Assembly: GCA_965153455.1 (NCBI GenBank)
Contig: OZ234498.1
Coordinates: 17,980,001 to 18,044,000 of the forward strand
DNA: 64,000 nt
Reading direction: 5' to 3'
From: Sphagnum compactum
Lineage: Eukaryota > Bryophyta > Sphagnopsida > Sphagnales
Shown here: piece after piece, positions 23,001 through 35,174 of the stretch
Layout: every line of letters starts with the position of its first letter
How positions within the stretch are numbered: the first letter of the stretch is position 1
Made by a program: the position numbers and the translations under genes
Notes under the pieces: generated by a model
Told to the model about the DNA's origin: nothing
Databases searched by the model: none
The model's input: the letters and a program-made list of their open reading frames with translations, nothing else

Positions 23001-24913
23001 CCATGCCTACTATCTCTGAAAAACTAAATAGTGCATGATTTACTGATCCTTGCCATACTTGTGCCTACATTCACAGACCCACAAAAATAACCCCCAGTCA
23101 GCACAAAACACAGCAAATAAGCTGAATTGAACCCTTCTCATGAAATTTCACTGTTCATGATAAAGTAATCCTTAATAGGAAGTGCTTGCAGCCTCTGTAC
23201 AGGAGCTTGTTACATGGATAGCTATTCCCCAATTAATTAGGTCTTACTCCTCAGTGCCGGTTGCACCCAAGTTTCTATATCAGTAAGGCACTGTAATCAG
23301 TCCGATACCAATGCACAGCTCCAACACATCTTCTAAAGAGAAGGCATTTGATCTGAATGCCCCCAATAGTGCCACCAGCCTTTGCATTTGTCCTGACAGT
23401 TGGTGGCACTGTCTTGCCAATGTTGCCAAACTTGTTATGAACCACCTTGAGGTTCTCAAAGGTGTTAGCACATATCTGTGTGGTAAACACATATGACTAA
23501 ATGACGGGGGTTGCTTGCTTACTGCATCTTTCAGCATAAATGATGCACAAAACAAGAAGATGAGAAAAGCGCTTGTGCGAAAGCACACAACCAAGGAACA
23601 GAAAAGGGGCAAGTTACAGAATATCCACAACAGGAAGAGTAACTCACATGTACTGGAGGAGGAAATTGGCGGCCCAAATTCGTCTGTGGAAAGTTCCCTA
23701 TCTGGAATGAAATTAGTCAAGCAACTTCATAAGTGGCACACAAATTCTCTGACTAATATCTCTTCTAACAAAAAAGCTTCCACACAACCTTTGAGAGCCA
23801 CAGGAGAGCAAGACTATCACATCCGCCACCATCATTAGGTCTCACTCATGGTCAGCCAGTTCAGGCACTCTAAGCTGAAACTTTCTGACAGAAAACAAAT
23901 GCATCTCATTAGTGGGGATCTGCATTTCAAATATTATCGTGTGAACAGAGTCAGCTGTATTCTAGGTCATATTCAAAGCAGAGAGTTAGGTTTGATCATC
24001 ACAAGAAAGACAGAGATGGTCACTTACCTCAGAATAAGATTGAGACAGAAATCTTAGAAGAGCATGCTTATAAACTCCTGACAGTTTTCCATCAACCTGA
24101 TACGCATCTAAACCCCAACCTTTCCTGTGCCTGACAACCAATCAGAAAACTGCAGAACTGACTGTATCTAAGTTGTCTAAGGAATTCATATGTGTGAAAA
24201 CCAAATCATTCATAAGCTTCACTGAGGTTATCATCCAGCCAGGGTACAATTCATGCGCCTGCAGTCGCTGTGATGGATCAGTATATGGTGCAAGAGATTA
24301 TCCCGCTGGCATTTCATGGAAACATAACTGCCACAGACGAAGTTTGCGTCTGTTATCTGTCCTCAGGAGAATAACAAATCGGAGGTAACAACCGGAGAAG
24401 AGGAGGACCCCAATTTTAGGACTATAGTTTCTCCTCACGAAAATCAAGTCAATACGTCCTCTTCCCCCGAACATGGAGACTTGCTTGCAGCATGCGGCAT
24501 ACACAGAGGGTAAATGTGGCCCAGGAAGCCGCTAGCTTTCCCACATTTTGAATCGAACAGTCGACTACGTGAGCAACATCATAGCTAGATTGGCGATTAG
24601 TACTACTACTACGGGCAGAACAGCAGCCAGCTTGCACCTAAGATGAATTGAACCAGTTGGTACCTGGAAGGAATTTGCTTGCTTGCCTGCAGCAAATCAG
24701 GCCCAGAGTTTCGAACTACAAAGCGATCCATCACCAACCTTTTTGCTTCACACCCCGTATTCACACCCTCAATTCCACAACTCTAATTTATCTTTCATTC
24801 AGCAGAACGCAAGTCCTTGTTCTTCTTATTCTTTTTCTCGCTCCTCCAGCCATCCTACCATTAATCAGATCGTCTTCTTGTCCCGGACAATGCAGGGGCT
24901 GCGCCGCGAGCAT
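17032..24913 (-). CDS. Plant WD40/transducin-repeat protein, 19 exons
   Basis: Reading splice sites on the minus strand gives exons 24913-24859, 24119-24028, 23874-23846, 23697-23648, 23009-22973, 22693-22660, 22013-21935, 21656-21565, 21276-21202, 20894-20809, 20688-20556, 20278-20189, 19613-19548, 19285-19194, 18755-18707, 18504-18463, 18084-17965, 17454-17377 and 17199-17032. Phases agree at every junction and the sum is 1467 nt (488 aa). WD40 hallmarks include SNKLYIYDIA (about 164-173), NKVHLWDRR (218-226), GHVFLWDFRGGR (263-274), HQLAFHL and INILDF. From memory it resembles an uncharacterised plant transducin/WD40 family containing KLEA(I/V)(K/R)WNPANQ(D/E)E and ending with CxxHPxNxxxVAGT...SLLxIxQ. 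Its role is unknown; such propellers usually scaffold complexes. Least certain are exons 1-5, the odd donor of exon 15 and the donor of exon 17. Exon 18 has a broken duplicate at 12.3-16.6 kb. Confidence 0.85.
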
Positions 24914-24999
24914 CGGAGTTCGCTTGGCAGGCGGGAATTCCCGCCACAGGACGTCGACGGACGAGAGCTGTGACGCGGGCAGCTCGTAGCGCGTAACTT

Positions 25000-27900
25000 A
25001 TTAGTAAGTTACCAGTGTTGTGCGGATATCTGTGTCTCGAAGAACCTCCGGTTCCGTTTTTTCACATGTCAGAATCGGGAGAACCGCCGGTTCCGGTTAT
25101 TTCAAACCCTTTAAAGAAGCTGAGATTTTCTGACCGGTTATTTGATTTTTTTTAATTTCTGAGAACCATGATTATGAATCTAAAACTAGGACTTTGAATT
25201 TTTTAGGACCTAGATCAAGAATCCTAAGAAACACCCTGATAAGGACCCTTTTGTAATAATCATTCAACACCCTAAGTTACCTTGAGGCCTACCACATTTG
25301 TGGTTAAGTGGTAGGTAAGGCCCTAAGTGGAGGGCCTTACCAATAAGGGGGCCACACAAGTGCCGAACGTGGCTCCAGTTTTGATAGTGGGCAGACCCCA
25401 AAGCCTTCCAGCACCTAAAGAAAGGCCTTTCTCATTCAACACCATACCACCATTGCTCTCCTTCTCTTTATACTCACTCTTCAAAGTCTCAACTGCTTGT
25501 TTATGTTGACACATCTTCTATTGTTAGTGTTGTGGATTGCCTTACATGCTACAAATGAATTGTGGGATTTGAACTACAACATTATTTGAAATGAAAAGGT
25601 TTGGTTCCTTTCAATCCAATTTGATGTGAAATTGTCACTCTGAAAATAACTTCACATTATAGAGTGTCATTTTGTTACACCTTCCAAACTCTTGATGGAT
25701 GACAAAATCATTAAATTCATGAATCAAGTTCATGATTCATACATGTTAGCTTTGATTGAATAATTTCAAGATGAAAAGTTATAGTTTTGAAGGAGATCTT
25801 CTCAAAGTGTTACACTTTCAATTAAAAATCATTTGACCTTTGTTTTTTGGCTTATAAGGTTAAGAATAAAATTGTTGATTGATTTTCGACCTTTTTTGAA
25901 ACTTATGCTTCAAATTTTCAAATGGAAAATGCAAATTCACTTTCAATATCTATTCTTCAAAGCATTTTCAAACAATCTAAAAAGGGACTAATTTGAGACC
26001 TTGTCTTAAAAGTTTTAAACATTCATGAGATTTTAATTCCTAAAGTGAAAATCTATTTAGAATATTGGGATACATTTCTTTGCATTCTCTTTCATTTGCG
26101 GGAGTGTGTTCAAATGTCAAAATTATTGTTGGTGTGTTTTGTTTCTTTCATTTCATGTGTTTTCAAATTTCACATGGACTCAAATTTGCAAATTCAAATA
26201 TTCAATTTATAAGTGAAAGATCAATTATAATTCTCTAAATCAATTCAATGATAAATTATCATATGTGTTTTTATGAATTTTGTTTTGTTAGAATCAAAAT
26301 TGCATTTAAAAAAAATCCAATCCACTTGACAACTATATATAAGTTTGCATTTTGGGATTTTTTATAGCATGTACATGCAAGATTAAATGAACCACTAGTT
26401 TACCAATGTATTTATCGATTAGTGCATTTTTTTATCATTAAAATCATAGTTTATTTGGAGTGTTCAATGATTTTGAAGCTTTAATAGTAGGAGAAAACAA
26501 TGAAAAAGCATTGTTACAATTTTTTGGTATACCTTTTTTTAAATAAGTTCACTTTTGGGGTATGAAAATTGAAGTTCCTACATATTAAGCATGCATTGCA
26601 ATGTTTGTAACAACAACTAAATGTTTTGGGTTAATACCATAGTATCTAGGCAACTTTGGCATTTTTATCGAATAATTAATTTAATCTAGAATTTATGGTT
26701 TGGCAGCTACCTTTTCAATTCTGAAAATTTCAACAATATGTGTAATATATGTAATAAAATTCATTAGTATTTTTAAGATAAATCACTATATTAGTAGTCA
26801 AATGAATGTAAATTATTAATTGACTTGGTTAGGCAAGTCCCTGGTTCAAAACTGGTAGTTGAATGCGTTTTTAAAAGTTTTGGTAGAAAGGGCTAAAATT
26901 TTTCTAAAATTTTTGGTGAAATTGATAATAATTTAATTTATGCTGAAGCTGCCCAACAAAAGCTTCAATATTTTTTTTTTAAATGTGACAAATATTAATT
27001 GGGTAGAATTGAAAATCAATGAGAAATGTAGATCAGGTGTTAGTTTTCTTATGCAAACATATATTCATCACTTGGAAAAATATGATGATACATTTAATAG
27101 TTCTTAATGTATTATTGCGACATGTTTCAAGAACTTGTATTGATGTTTTTTGATGCATTAGTGACTGTTTTACCCTAATCATAATGTTGAAAATATGACA
27201 ACCTTCTATCCATGGAAAATTTTGATTTTTTTTCACTTCCCAAGTGTGTTTATATCTATACATGTTACAACACGTCATTTGGCTTAAAGCAAAAATTGCC
27301 CAAAGATCGTTGGTTTACAATACATTACATATGTATCATGGGATATAATGATATCGTGACATGATGCTTGAACTAATAATGCATGATGGCATCATACATT
27401 ATCAAATTATATTTCCAATAAATTGAAAAGTGAATTGAAAATTACCACTACTCACTATAATTATTGTTGGTAAAAGAATTTTTTTCGGCCAATGATTTCC
27501 CTATTTCTATTCACATGCACATACTTTAGAATTAGGGCAAATTCCCATTGAGTTTTAAAAAGATACACTTGAAAGTTGAAGTTGGTAGGCATTTGGCTTC
27601 AAAATGTGCTGATCAATTTATGCTAGGGATCACCTGTTGTATTTACTAATATTGAGTAGTTAAGAATTTTTTAAAAATCACCGGTTCAGGTATTTTTATC
27701 AAAAAGAAAAATTAGTCCAGGGCTCTTTTTTTTAAATCTAGAAGTTCCAATTACTGTAAAAGCACTCAGAGAAAATTTGTAGTGTATGTGGAGCCTGGGC
27801 ACCTTATATCTGTCAATTTCCCTCTTAGAAATTGGGAGGGATATTATGCCTACCTCTCAAGGATGGGAGGGAACCTATGCCTACTTGTAGGTGCAAGAAC

Positions 27901-28150
27901 CCTCCCACTATTGAGGTGTAGGCACAAGAACCCTCCCATTCATACACCTGGTGATCTACATAGGTTTGGTTCATGATAAATTTTGCCTTGTGCTTTAGGA
28001 CAGGTAAAGCCCATGGGTGGGGGACATTCCCAAAGTGTGGGGCCTAGGATAAGGCAATAAAATGCGAGGCCAGACTCAGCTACCGGCTCATCTTAGGCCC
28101 CTTATTTTGAGAACGCCCCCACCCTAGGGTTTCACCCTACACCTAATCCA
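25000..28150. other. AT-rich intergenic DNA, no supported gene
   Basis: About 3 kb of AT-rich DNA with only short unrecognised frames. GAACC(T/G)CCGGTTCC words near 25040-25110 beside CAGTGTTG (about 25015) look like one end of a hAT-type repeat, but no partner end was found. At 27887-27943 CAAGAACCCTCCCA is repeated about 29 bases apart. The last part (28000-28150) leads into the PRP6 promoter. Confidence 0.35.
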
Positions 28151-28250
28151 ACCAGTGTATGAAAAAATTCAAATTCGTTGATGTATTGCGGCGATCGTAG
28201 ACCCAAATCTTTCTGCTGTCAACTTCACCATCTCCTTCCTTCTCGTAGTC

Positions 28251-28661
28251 ATGGAACTTAAAGGAACGGTCGGAAGCTCCTGCTGCTCCTTGCTCGTGCG
28301 CAAACCCGAAACCCTAATCGCTCTCTGGGCTTTTACACTTGAAGCGGACGCCGCACGCGACAACGGACAGGCCCGCAGTCTGTGGCATCGCCACCGCCTT
28401 GCAATCGACCTGTGTGTTCGCCAACCAAACCCCTCTCTTAGGGTTGGATTTGGGATTCTAAAAGCTTGGTGGCAACAGAGGACTTGTGTCTTGTGTGGTC
28501 TTACTCGAGAGGTCCTGTTCGGGAGGTTTGTTGTTTGTTCGAGAGCTTTGGTTTCTCTTTTGGAAGTTTGTCTTGTGAGCTTTGCATCTTCTATTGTCGT
28601 CGTTGTCGTCGAAATTGAAGCTTCAAGATCAAGAGTCCGAAGAATTGGAGATTGGAGTTGA
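28251..28661 (+). other. Open frame in PRP6 leader/promoter region, probably not a gene
   Basis: A 136-codon frame ends 27 bases before the PRP6 start codon. It has no domain, a hydrophobic Val-rich end, and no ubiquitin-like sequence. If the transcript starts far enough upstream it would be a long upstream ORF, but the start site is unknown. It is noted because Arabidopsis STA1 has, as I recall, an N-terminal extension that one might hope to find here. Confidence 0.25.
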
Positions 28662-28688
28662 GAGAGCGAGAGCGAGCAATCCGCAATC

Positions 28689-31526
28689 ATGCAAGCTCCA
28701 GTGATGCCGAAACCTCGGCTGGATTACCTCAACATGAGGCCGCCGGCGAATTACGTCGCAGGATTAGGGAGAGGAGCCACAGGGTTCACGACAAGGTCTG
28801 ATATCGGACCTGCGAGAGCGGCGCCGGATTTGCCTGATAGATCCGCGACGACGATCGGAGGAGCAGCCGCTGCAAGTGCGGGAGCAGGAAGAGGACGAGG
28901 AGGCAAAGGCGGTGGTGCAGAAGAAGAGGAAGAGGAGGAAGCTGAGAAGGGATATGATGAGAATCAGAAGTTTGATGAATTTGAAGGCAACGATGTTGGT
29001 CTCTTCGCTTCCGGAGAGTATGATGAAGACGATAAAGAAGCCGATGCGGTCTGGGAAAGCATCGACAAGCGCATGGATTCAAGGCGCAAGGACCGACGTG
29101 AAGCTCGACTGAAGAAGGAGATCGAGAAGTACAGAGCTTCTAACCCTAAAATCACCGAGCAGTTTGCAGATCTGAAGCGGAAGCTCGTCACTCTTTCCTC
29201 CACAGAGTGGGAGAGCATCCCAGAAATCGGCGATTACTCTCTCAGGAACAAGAAGAAACGGTTCGAGAGTTTCATTCCTATGCCTGACACTTTGCTGGAG
29301 CGCGCGAAGCAGGAACGAGAGCATGTCACGGCTCTGGATCCTCGAAGTCGAGCCGCTGGTGTCGAAACTCCCTACGGCCAAACTCCCGTCACGGACCTCA
29401 CAGCGGTCGGAGAGGGTCGTGGCACGGTTCTGTCTCTGAAGCTGGATCGTCTCTCCGACTCGGTGAGTGGTCTGACTGTTGTCGATCCCAAAGGCTATCT
29501 CACGGACTTGAAGAGCATGAAGATTACGAGTGATGCCGAGATTTCGGACATCAAGAAAGCACGCTTGTTACTCAAGTCTGTGATTCAGACCAATCCTAAG
29601 CACGCTCCTGGATGGATTGCTGCAGCACGCCTTGAAGAAGTCGCAGGCAAGATTCAAGCCGCAAGGAATTTCATTCAGCAAGGTTGCGAAGAGTGTCCCA
29701 TGAATGAGGATGTGTGGCTGGAAGCATCCAGGTTAGCTACTCCTGATAGTGCAAAAGCTGTGTTGGCACGGGGTGTGAAGGCAATACCAAATTCGGTGAA
29801 GCTTTGGATGCAAGCTTCAAAGCTTGAGAGTGATGATATTAGCAAGAGTCGGGTGCTGCGCAAAGCTCTTGAACATATTCCAGACTCTGTCAGGCTCTGG
29901 AAGGCAGTTGTGGAGCTTGCAAATGAGGATGATGCTCGAATACTTCTGTCCCGTGCTGTTGAGTGCTGCCCTTTGCATGTGGAGCTTTGGCTTGCATTGG
30001 CTCGACTCGAGACATATGAGAATGCCAGACGGGTTCTGAACAAAGCTCGAGAAACGCTGCCAACTGACCCAACCATTTGGATCACTGCTGCAAAGCTTGA
30101 AGAGGCTAATGGAAATGCAGTGGTGGGACGCATCATTGACAGAGCTATCAAAGTTCTCCAGAAAGATGGAGTAGTTATTGACAGGGAAGCATGGATGAAG
30201 GAGGCAGAGGCTGCTGAGCGAGCAGGCTCGGTGGCAACATGCCAAGCAATCATCAATACCACCATAGGCATTGGGGTAGAAGAGGAGGACAGGAAGAGAA
30301 CATGGGTAGCTGATGCTGATGAATGCAAGAAACGGGGCTCTATTGAAACAGCTCGAGCCATATATGCTCATGCTTTGACAGTGTTTCCAGGGAAGAAAAG
30401 TGTATGGTTGCGGGCAGCACAGCTTGAGAAGAGTCATGGAACTAAAGAGTCCCTTGATTCAATGCTCAAGAAAGCAGTTGGATATTGTCCGCAGGCAGAG
30501 GTTTTGTGGCTTATGGGCGCAAAGGAAAAATGGTTAGCTGGAGATGTGCCATCAGCACGAGCTATTTTGAAGGAGGCATATGATGCTATACCGAACTCTG
30601 AAGAGATTTGGCTTGCGGCATTCAAGCTGGAGTTTGAGAATCATGAGCCAGAGCGAGCACGGATGCTGCTTGCCAAGGCACGAGAAATGGGAGGGACTGA
30701 GCGGGTTTGGATGAAGTCTGCCATCGTTGAGCGAGAGATGGGGAATGAGTGCAAAGAGAGGGAATTATTGGAGGAAGGCCTTCAACGATTTCCAGAGTTT
30801 CACAAACTATGGCTCATGCTTGGGCAGCTAGAAGACAGGGCGGGGCATCCAGCAGTCGCCCGTGATGTGTATGAGAGAGCCTTACGGGCCTGTCCTCACA
30901 GCACGCCCCTTTGGCTCAGTGCTGCTGCATTAGAAGAAAAAATGGGAGGTCTGAGTAAAGCAAGAGCAGTTCTCACAAAAGCTCGGCTGAAGAATCCACA
31001 AAATCCTGAGCTTTGGTTGGCTGCAATTCGTGCTGAAGCTCGAGCTGGCAACAAGAAGGAGGCCGAGGCACTAATGGCCAAGGCACTACAAGATTGTCCT
31101 TCAAGTGGGCGACTGTGGGCAGAGGATATAGATATGGCTCCACGACCACAGCGCAAGTCAAAGAGTGTGGATGCTCTGAAGCGCTGTGATCATGATCCTT
31201 TTGTCATTGCAGCAGTGGCAAAGCTTTTCTGGCAGGATCGGAAGGTTGACAAAGCTCGTAATTGGTTGAACCGTGCAGTGACTTTGGCACCTGATGTTGG
31301 TGATTTCTGGGCACAGTTGTATAAGTTTGAGTTACAACATGGGAGTGAGGAGCTTCAGCATGAAATTCTTCAACGCTGCACCAGTGCTGAGCCCCATCAT
31401 GGTGAGCGCTGGACCCATATGTCAAAAGCTGTGGAGAATGCCCATCTTTCAACTGAGGCAATTTTGAAGAAACTTGTTGTTGCTCTTAGCAAGGAGGAGG
31501 CGATGCTCGAAAGGGCAGCTCCTTGA
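28689..31526 (+). CDS. STA1: Pre-mRNA-processing factor 6 (PRP6/STA1), U5 snRNP component
   Basis: The 945-aa protein is the plant PRP6 orthologue (STABILIZED1 in Arabidopsis). It bridges U5 and U4/U6 snRNPs in the nuclear tri-snRNP and is needed for splicing. The N-terminal PRP1 domain (about 7-170) has the hallmark [16 protein letters not shown] at 23-38, an acidic Glu-rich stretch near 78-90, and [11 protein letters not shown] with [17 protein letters not shown] after it. From about 280 to 930 there are many HAT/TPR-like helical repeats of the W(L/I/M)xAAxLE...(A)RxIxxRA type, for example [20 protein letters not shown]-like and [12 protein letters not shown] segments. The coding region has no intron, as I recall for Arabidopsis STA1. 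The ATG chosen opens the conserved MQAP-PRLDYLN segment. Arabidopsis STA1 is longer (about 1029 aa) through an N-terminal ubiquitin-like part that is absent here. Confidence 0.97.
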   Translation: MQAPVMPKPRLDYLNMRPPANYVAGLGRGATGFTTRSDIGPARAAPDLPDRSATTIGGAAAASAGAGRGRGGKGGGAEEEEEEEAEKGYDENQKFDEFEGNDVGLFASGEYDEDDKEADAVWESIDKRMDSRRKDRREARLKKEIEKYRASNPKITEQFADLKRKLVTLSSTEWESIPEIGDYSLRNKKKRFESFIPMPDTLLERAKQEREHVTALDPRSRAAGVETPYGQTPVTDLTAVGEGRGTVLSLKLDRLSDSVSGLTVVDPKGYLTDLKSMKITSDAEISDIKKARLLLKSVIQTNPKHAPGWIAAARLEEVAGKIQAARNFIQQGCEECPMNEDVWLEASRLATPDSAKAVLARGVKAIPNSVKLWMQASKLESDDISKSRVLRKALEHIPDSVRLWKAVVELANEDDARILLSRAVECCPLHVELWLALARLETYENARRVLNKARETLPTDPTIWITAAKLEEANGNAVVGRIIDRAIKVLQKDGVVIDREAWMKEAEAAERAGSVATCQAIINTTIGIGVEEEDRKRTWVADADECKKRGSIETARAIYAHALTVFPGKKSVWLRAAQLEKSHGTKESLDSMLKKAVGYCPQAEVLWLMGAKEKWLAGDVPSARAILKEAYDAIPNSEEIWLAAFKLEFENHEPERARMLLAKAREMGGTERVWMKSAIVEREMGNECKERELLEEGLQRFPEFHKLWLMLGQLEDRAGHPAVARDVYERALRACPHSTPLWLSAAALEEKMGGLSKARAVLTKARLKNPQNPELWLAAIRAEARAGNKKEAEALMAKALQDCPSSGRLWAEDIDMAPRPQRKSKSVDALKRCDHDPFVIAAVAKLFWQDRKVDKARNWLNRAVTLAPDVGDFWAQLYKFELQHGSEELQHEILQRCTSAEPHHGERWTHMSKAVENAHLSTEAILKKLVVALSKEEAMLERAAP

Positions 31527-32440
31527 GACTGCATTCCCCCTCTCTCCTTCTTTGTCTCTCTCTTTTCTCATTGGGTCTGTGCAGAATGGATGTTGATGAA
31601 ATGAGCTATAAGCAAGCAATGTAGCTTCCTGTGACTGCAGTCTTTTTGTCTAGATTGTGCACTCTCTTTTCTAAGATAATGTGCTTTTCCAACTCTGCAG
31701 CTAAAATTGGCATGATGGAAGAATGCAGGACTGTCTAGGGTGGACTAAGGGAGGGAGTCCATGATTTAGGGTTTAGTTGTAGGAGCTTAAAGCATATGTG
31801 GATTTAGTTTTGTATCCAAGAATGCCTTCATCTAATCCAACATCTTCTCCCACTTTCTGCTCCAATGTAGCAGTTAGAAGCATTTGGTTGCAAAATTGAG
31901 CTCCATGCCTTAATTTTTCAAGGACATGACAACATGGCCCCAGGGTACATGTAGATATTTTTGGATATTTGGAGACTTTGAAGGAGATGATACCACAGGA
32001 TTGTCCTTGAAATTTTCCATGTTCCCTCTCTTCTTATGAAGCAGCTTGAGAACTGAATACAACTTCTGTACAGTATGTTCCTGAACCCCTCGCCCCAAAT
32101 AGTTTGTACTTTTCTGAAGAAATGATTATATCTGTTTTGTGTATCCGAATTCAGTGGTGTTAGCAGAGTGCTACAAGCATTTGGTCTTCATTTGTTTGCA
32201 TATGACTGTTTTGTGTCTCTTGGTCTCCCTGTAGTTTTTGTGAAAGGTTGATGTTAAAGTGAAGAGTAAACATACATGGATGAAATGAATGACAAATTAA
32301 GTTACTAGAACTATCCTATGAAATATGATATAATTTTTGAGTCATTTAAAACCTTATATGTATGTCAGACGATTCATAATATGACAGTTCATGGATGAAT
32401 TTCCAATTATGAGTTAAGTTACATGAATTATGATATGGAA
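31527..32440. other. PRP6 3' flank and intergenic DNA
   Basis: The first few hundred bases are likely the PRP6 3' untranslated region, with CT-rich sequence just after the stop. No clear AATAAA is seen close by. No second gene is supported before the tandem array at 32.44 kb. Confidence 0.35.
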
Positions 32441-33800
32441 TATATCTATCTATGAATGAAGGTAGTTTGTTTGTTTTCTTTTGTTTGTACCGATGAGATC
32501 CACTGAACTGGGATGCTTCAGATCACGTTCTTGGTCTCTTTGGAAAGCTCTTGAGGAGGAGGGGTGCATTGGCTTGGTTTCATGGTGTTCGGACTTGCAG
32601 AGGAGAAGTTCTTGATTATTGAATGATTTCTTCACTGAAAATTAAATTACATCATAGCTAAAATTTTTGGAGGAATTGGAATGTGCCCTTGATGTTGTTG
32701 AAAGATCTTAATGAGTAGGATTTAATGGAATTTATTTGGTAAGATTTGGATTTGGAATGTGGGAGATATTAAATTTTAAGTGATTTCTGCTGCTGAAAAT
32801 TCAAATAAATTCGAAATTGGAAGGAGAAATCAGTTGAGGATGCGGTAACACTTGAAGATTTACCATTCAACTCAAGCATGATTTCCTTTCATATTTGGCT
32901 GTCCAAAAAATCGATACATACATTGCAAAACAATGTTTACATGTTGACTTTCCCTATTTTCTAATGGGTTCACACTTGGGCCAACAACATAGGCCACACT
33001 AGTCTATTTATGAAGGAAGGTAGTTCATTTGTTTTGTTTTGTTTGTACTTATGAGATCCACGGAACCAGTATGCTTCAGATCACATTCTTGGTCTCTTTG
33101 GAAAGCTCTTGAGGAGGAGGGGTGCATCGGCTTGGTTTCATTGCGTCTGAACATGTGGTGCAAAAGTTCTTGAATATTAAATGATTTCTTCACTGAAAAT
33201 TAAATTAAATTAAATTAAATCCTAGCTGAAAATCTTGGAGGAATTGGAATGTGCCTTTGGTGTTGTTGGAAAGATCTTGATGAGCAGGATTTAATGGAAT
33301 TTATTTGGTAACATTTGGATTCAAATGTGGGAGAAATTGATTTTTAAATAATTTCTGCCACTGAAAATTCAAATAAATTCCAAAAATCAGGTTTCGGAAG
33401 GAAAAATCAGTTGAGGACATGGTAACACTTGGGCCAACAGTACAGGCCACACTAGTATATATTAAGATATGTGTTTGTTTTGTTTTGTTTACCTAAACCA
33501 TCTCAAAACCATGGGACCCTTTGTGCTGCTATTGGCAATGTTGGAAAGCCCTTAACTAAGCAGTGTGCATATTTGTGCAATTCACAACGTTTGGACCAAC
33601 TAAACAATAGTTATCAAATTTAGAATGTTTTTTATCATAGGAAATTAATTGAAAATTACAAAATCGATGCATCTTCATCATATTGACCTTTTTGTTTGCC
33701 CTTTCAAGTCCCAATTCTTAACATTAGTTAGAAACTTGTATCCCTTAGAGCTTGAAGGTGATCCCACTTGGGCCAAAAGCACAAAAGTCCACTACTTATG
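32440..33800. repeat. Three-unit tandem array (~450-550 bp units)
   Basis: Units begin near 32450, 33006 and 33465 with GAAGGTAGTT(T/C)-TTTGTTTTGTTTGTA and end with CACTTGGGCCAACA..A.AGGCCACACTA (about 32975 and 33427; a diverged end near 33764). Units 1 and 2 share long blocks, including TCTTGGTCTCTTTGGAAAGC, TTGAGGAGGAGGGGTGCAT and GATTTCTTCACTGAAAATTA. Unit 3 is shorter and more diverged. A TTAAA microsatellite (about 33198-33220) expanded only in unit 2. Each of the first two units has a 61-codon minus-strand frame of identical length (see findings). Confidence 0.8.
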
Positions 33801-34445
33801 CTAAACCTTTTACATTTATCATATGATGTATAATGAGGTGATGAATGTCATCAATGAAACTTGCTTTCCATTTTGGGAATGAATGTCATGAGGATTAGTG
33901 TAGGGTAGAATAGTCGATGAATGAACATTTCGGAGAGCTTCTCAGATGTTGCTCCATTGCAGCAAAACTTGAAAGAAAAGTCATATAACTAAGAGTTGCA
34001 CATCCAAGGGCGCTTGAATCATAAGAAAAGCTCAAGAAATGAGCAAGTTATGCATATTTTTATGTCAGGGGATCAAAAACACACCAATTTTTTTTTTTGA
34101 TCACTTGAAAACACAAGAGCATCATCGTGTTCATGCATGACCAACACTCAGTGATCCATGATCGAACCTTACCTACCCTCTTCACAAATATTGGATGTGC
34201 ATAAGGACGAACAAAAAAGGGCACAAAAATGTTCACTTTAGTTTACGGATAGGATTTTCAATTAACGGTGACAAGGGCAAGAGAAAGCAAAACCCTAATT
34301 TCACCACCTTCTTTTGGCCGCCACACCTCCTCCTCTAGTTATGTCTACCAAAGTTTTGCATGTGTTTTCTTTCTTTAGATCTCAAGCGATCGTGATGTTG
34401 CCAGCTAAATCACTTGAAGTTTAAACCTTTCAAGCTTACACCCTC

Positions 34446-35170
34446 TTGGCTACAACTATTGGCGATCCTCCTAGTCATGATCTTGGTGGTCTTCATCTTT
34501 TTTTTCTTGTGCTTACAACCACTAATGATCATTTTAATCACAATCTTGATCATGGTTCTCCTCCTCCTTTCTCTTGGTTACAGTTACTCATGATCTTCTT
34601 GGTTGTGATCTTGGTGGTCCTTGTCCTTTTTCTCTTGTGTTTGTTTTTGCTAACATTCCTCCTAGTTGTAGTTGTCATATTGATCATTGTTTTCCTTATC
34701 TTGTCTTTTCATTGCAACAAGTGGTGACCCTTTTGGTTGTCATGATCTTGATCTTGGTGGTCCTTGTCCTTTTTCTCTTGTGCTTGTAACTAATGGCGAT
34801 CCTCCTGGTCGCGGTTGTCATGTTGATCATTGTCTTCTTTCTCCTCGTTTTTTGCTACGGCTGCTAACAACCTTTGTGCTCATCATGATCTTAATTTTGG
34901 TGGTCTCATCCTTTCTCTCTTGTGCTTGCAACTACTGGCAATCCTCCAAGTCGTGATTTTGATATTCATGGTCTTCATCCTTTTTTTCTTGGTTGTAGCT
35001 CTTAGTGATCCTTTTGGTTGTGGTCTTACTTATAGCTAATAGCGATCCTCTTGGTTGTGATCTTGGTTGTAATTGTTAGTAATGTTCCTAGTTGTGGTCT
35101 TGGTTGCAACTATTAGCAATGCTCATGGTTGTGGCCTTGGTTGCAACTACTGATGATCCTCTTGGTCTTC
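34446..35170. repeat. Degenerate minisatellite, TCTTGGTGGTCCTTGTCCTTTTTCTCTTGTG units
   Basis: Variants of GATCTTGGTGGTC(C/T)T(T/C)(G/A)TCC followed by T-rich TTTTTCTCTTGTGCTTG recur near 34483, 34606, 34752, 34893 and 34966, and shorter GATCCTC(C/T)TGGTTGTG(A/G)TCTTGG units continue to about 35165. All plus frames give Val/Leu/Phe-rich peptides that look like membrane segments only because of the repeat composition. Confidence 0.7.
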
Positions 35171-35174
35171 CTAA

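Noticed and set aside
23280-23720. 146-codon minus-strand frame in the WD40 gene
   Set aside because: Only its first part (23648-23697) fits the spliced WD40 model; the remainder reads through the GT donor at 23647 into intron and has no WD40 features.
29675-30437. 228- and 206-codon minus-strand frames opposite PRP6
   Set aside because: Antisense shadows of the repetitive HAT-repeat coding sequence, without their own motifs.
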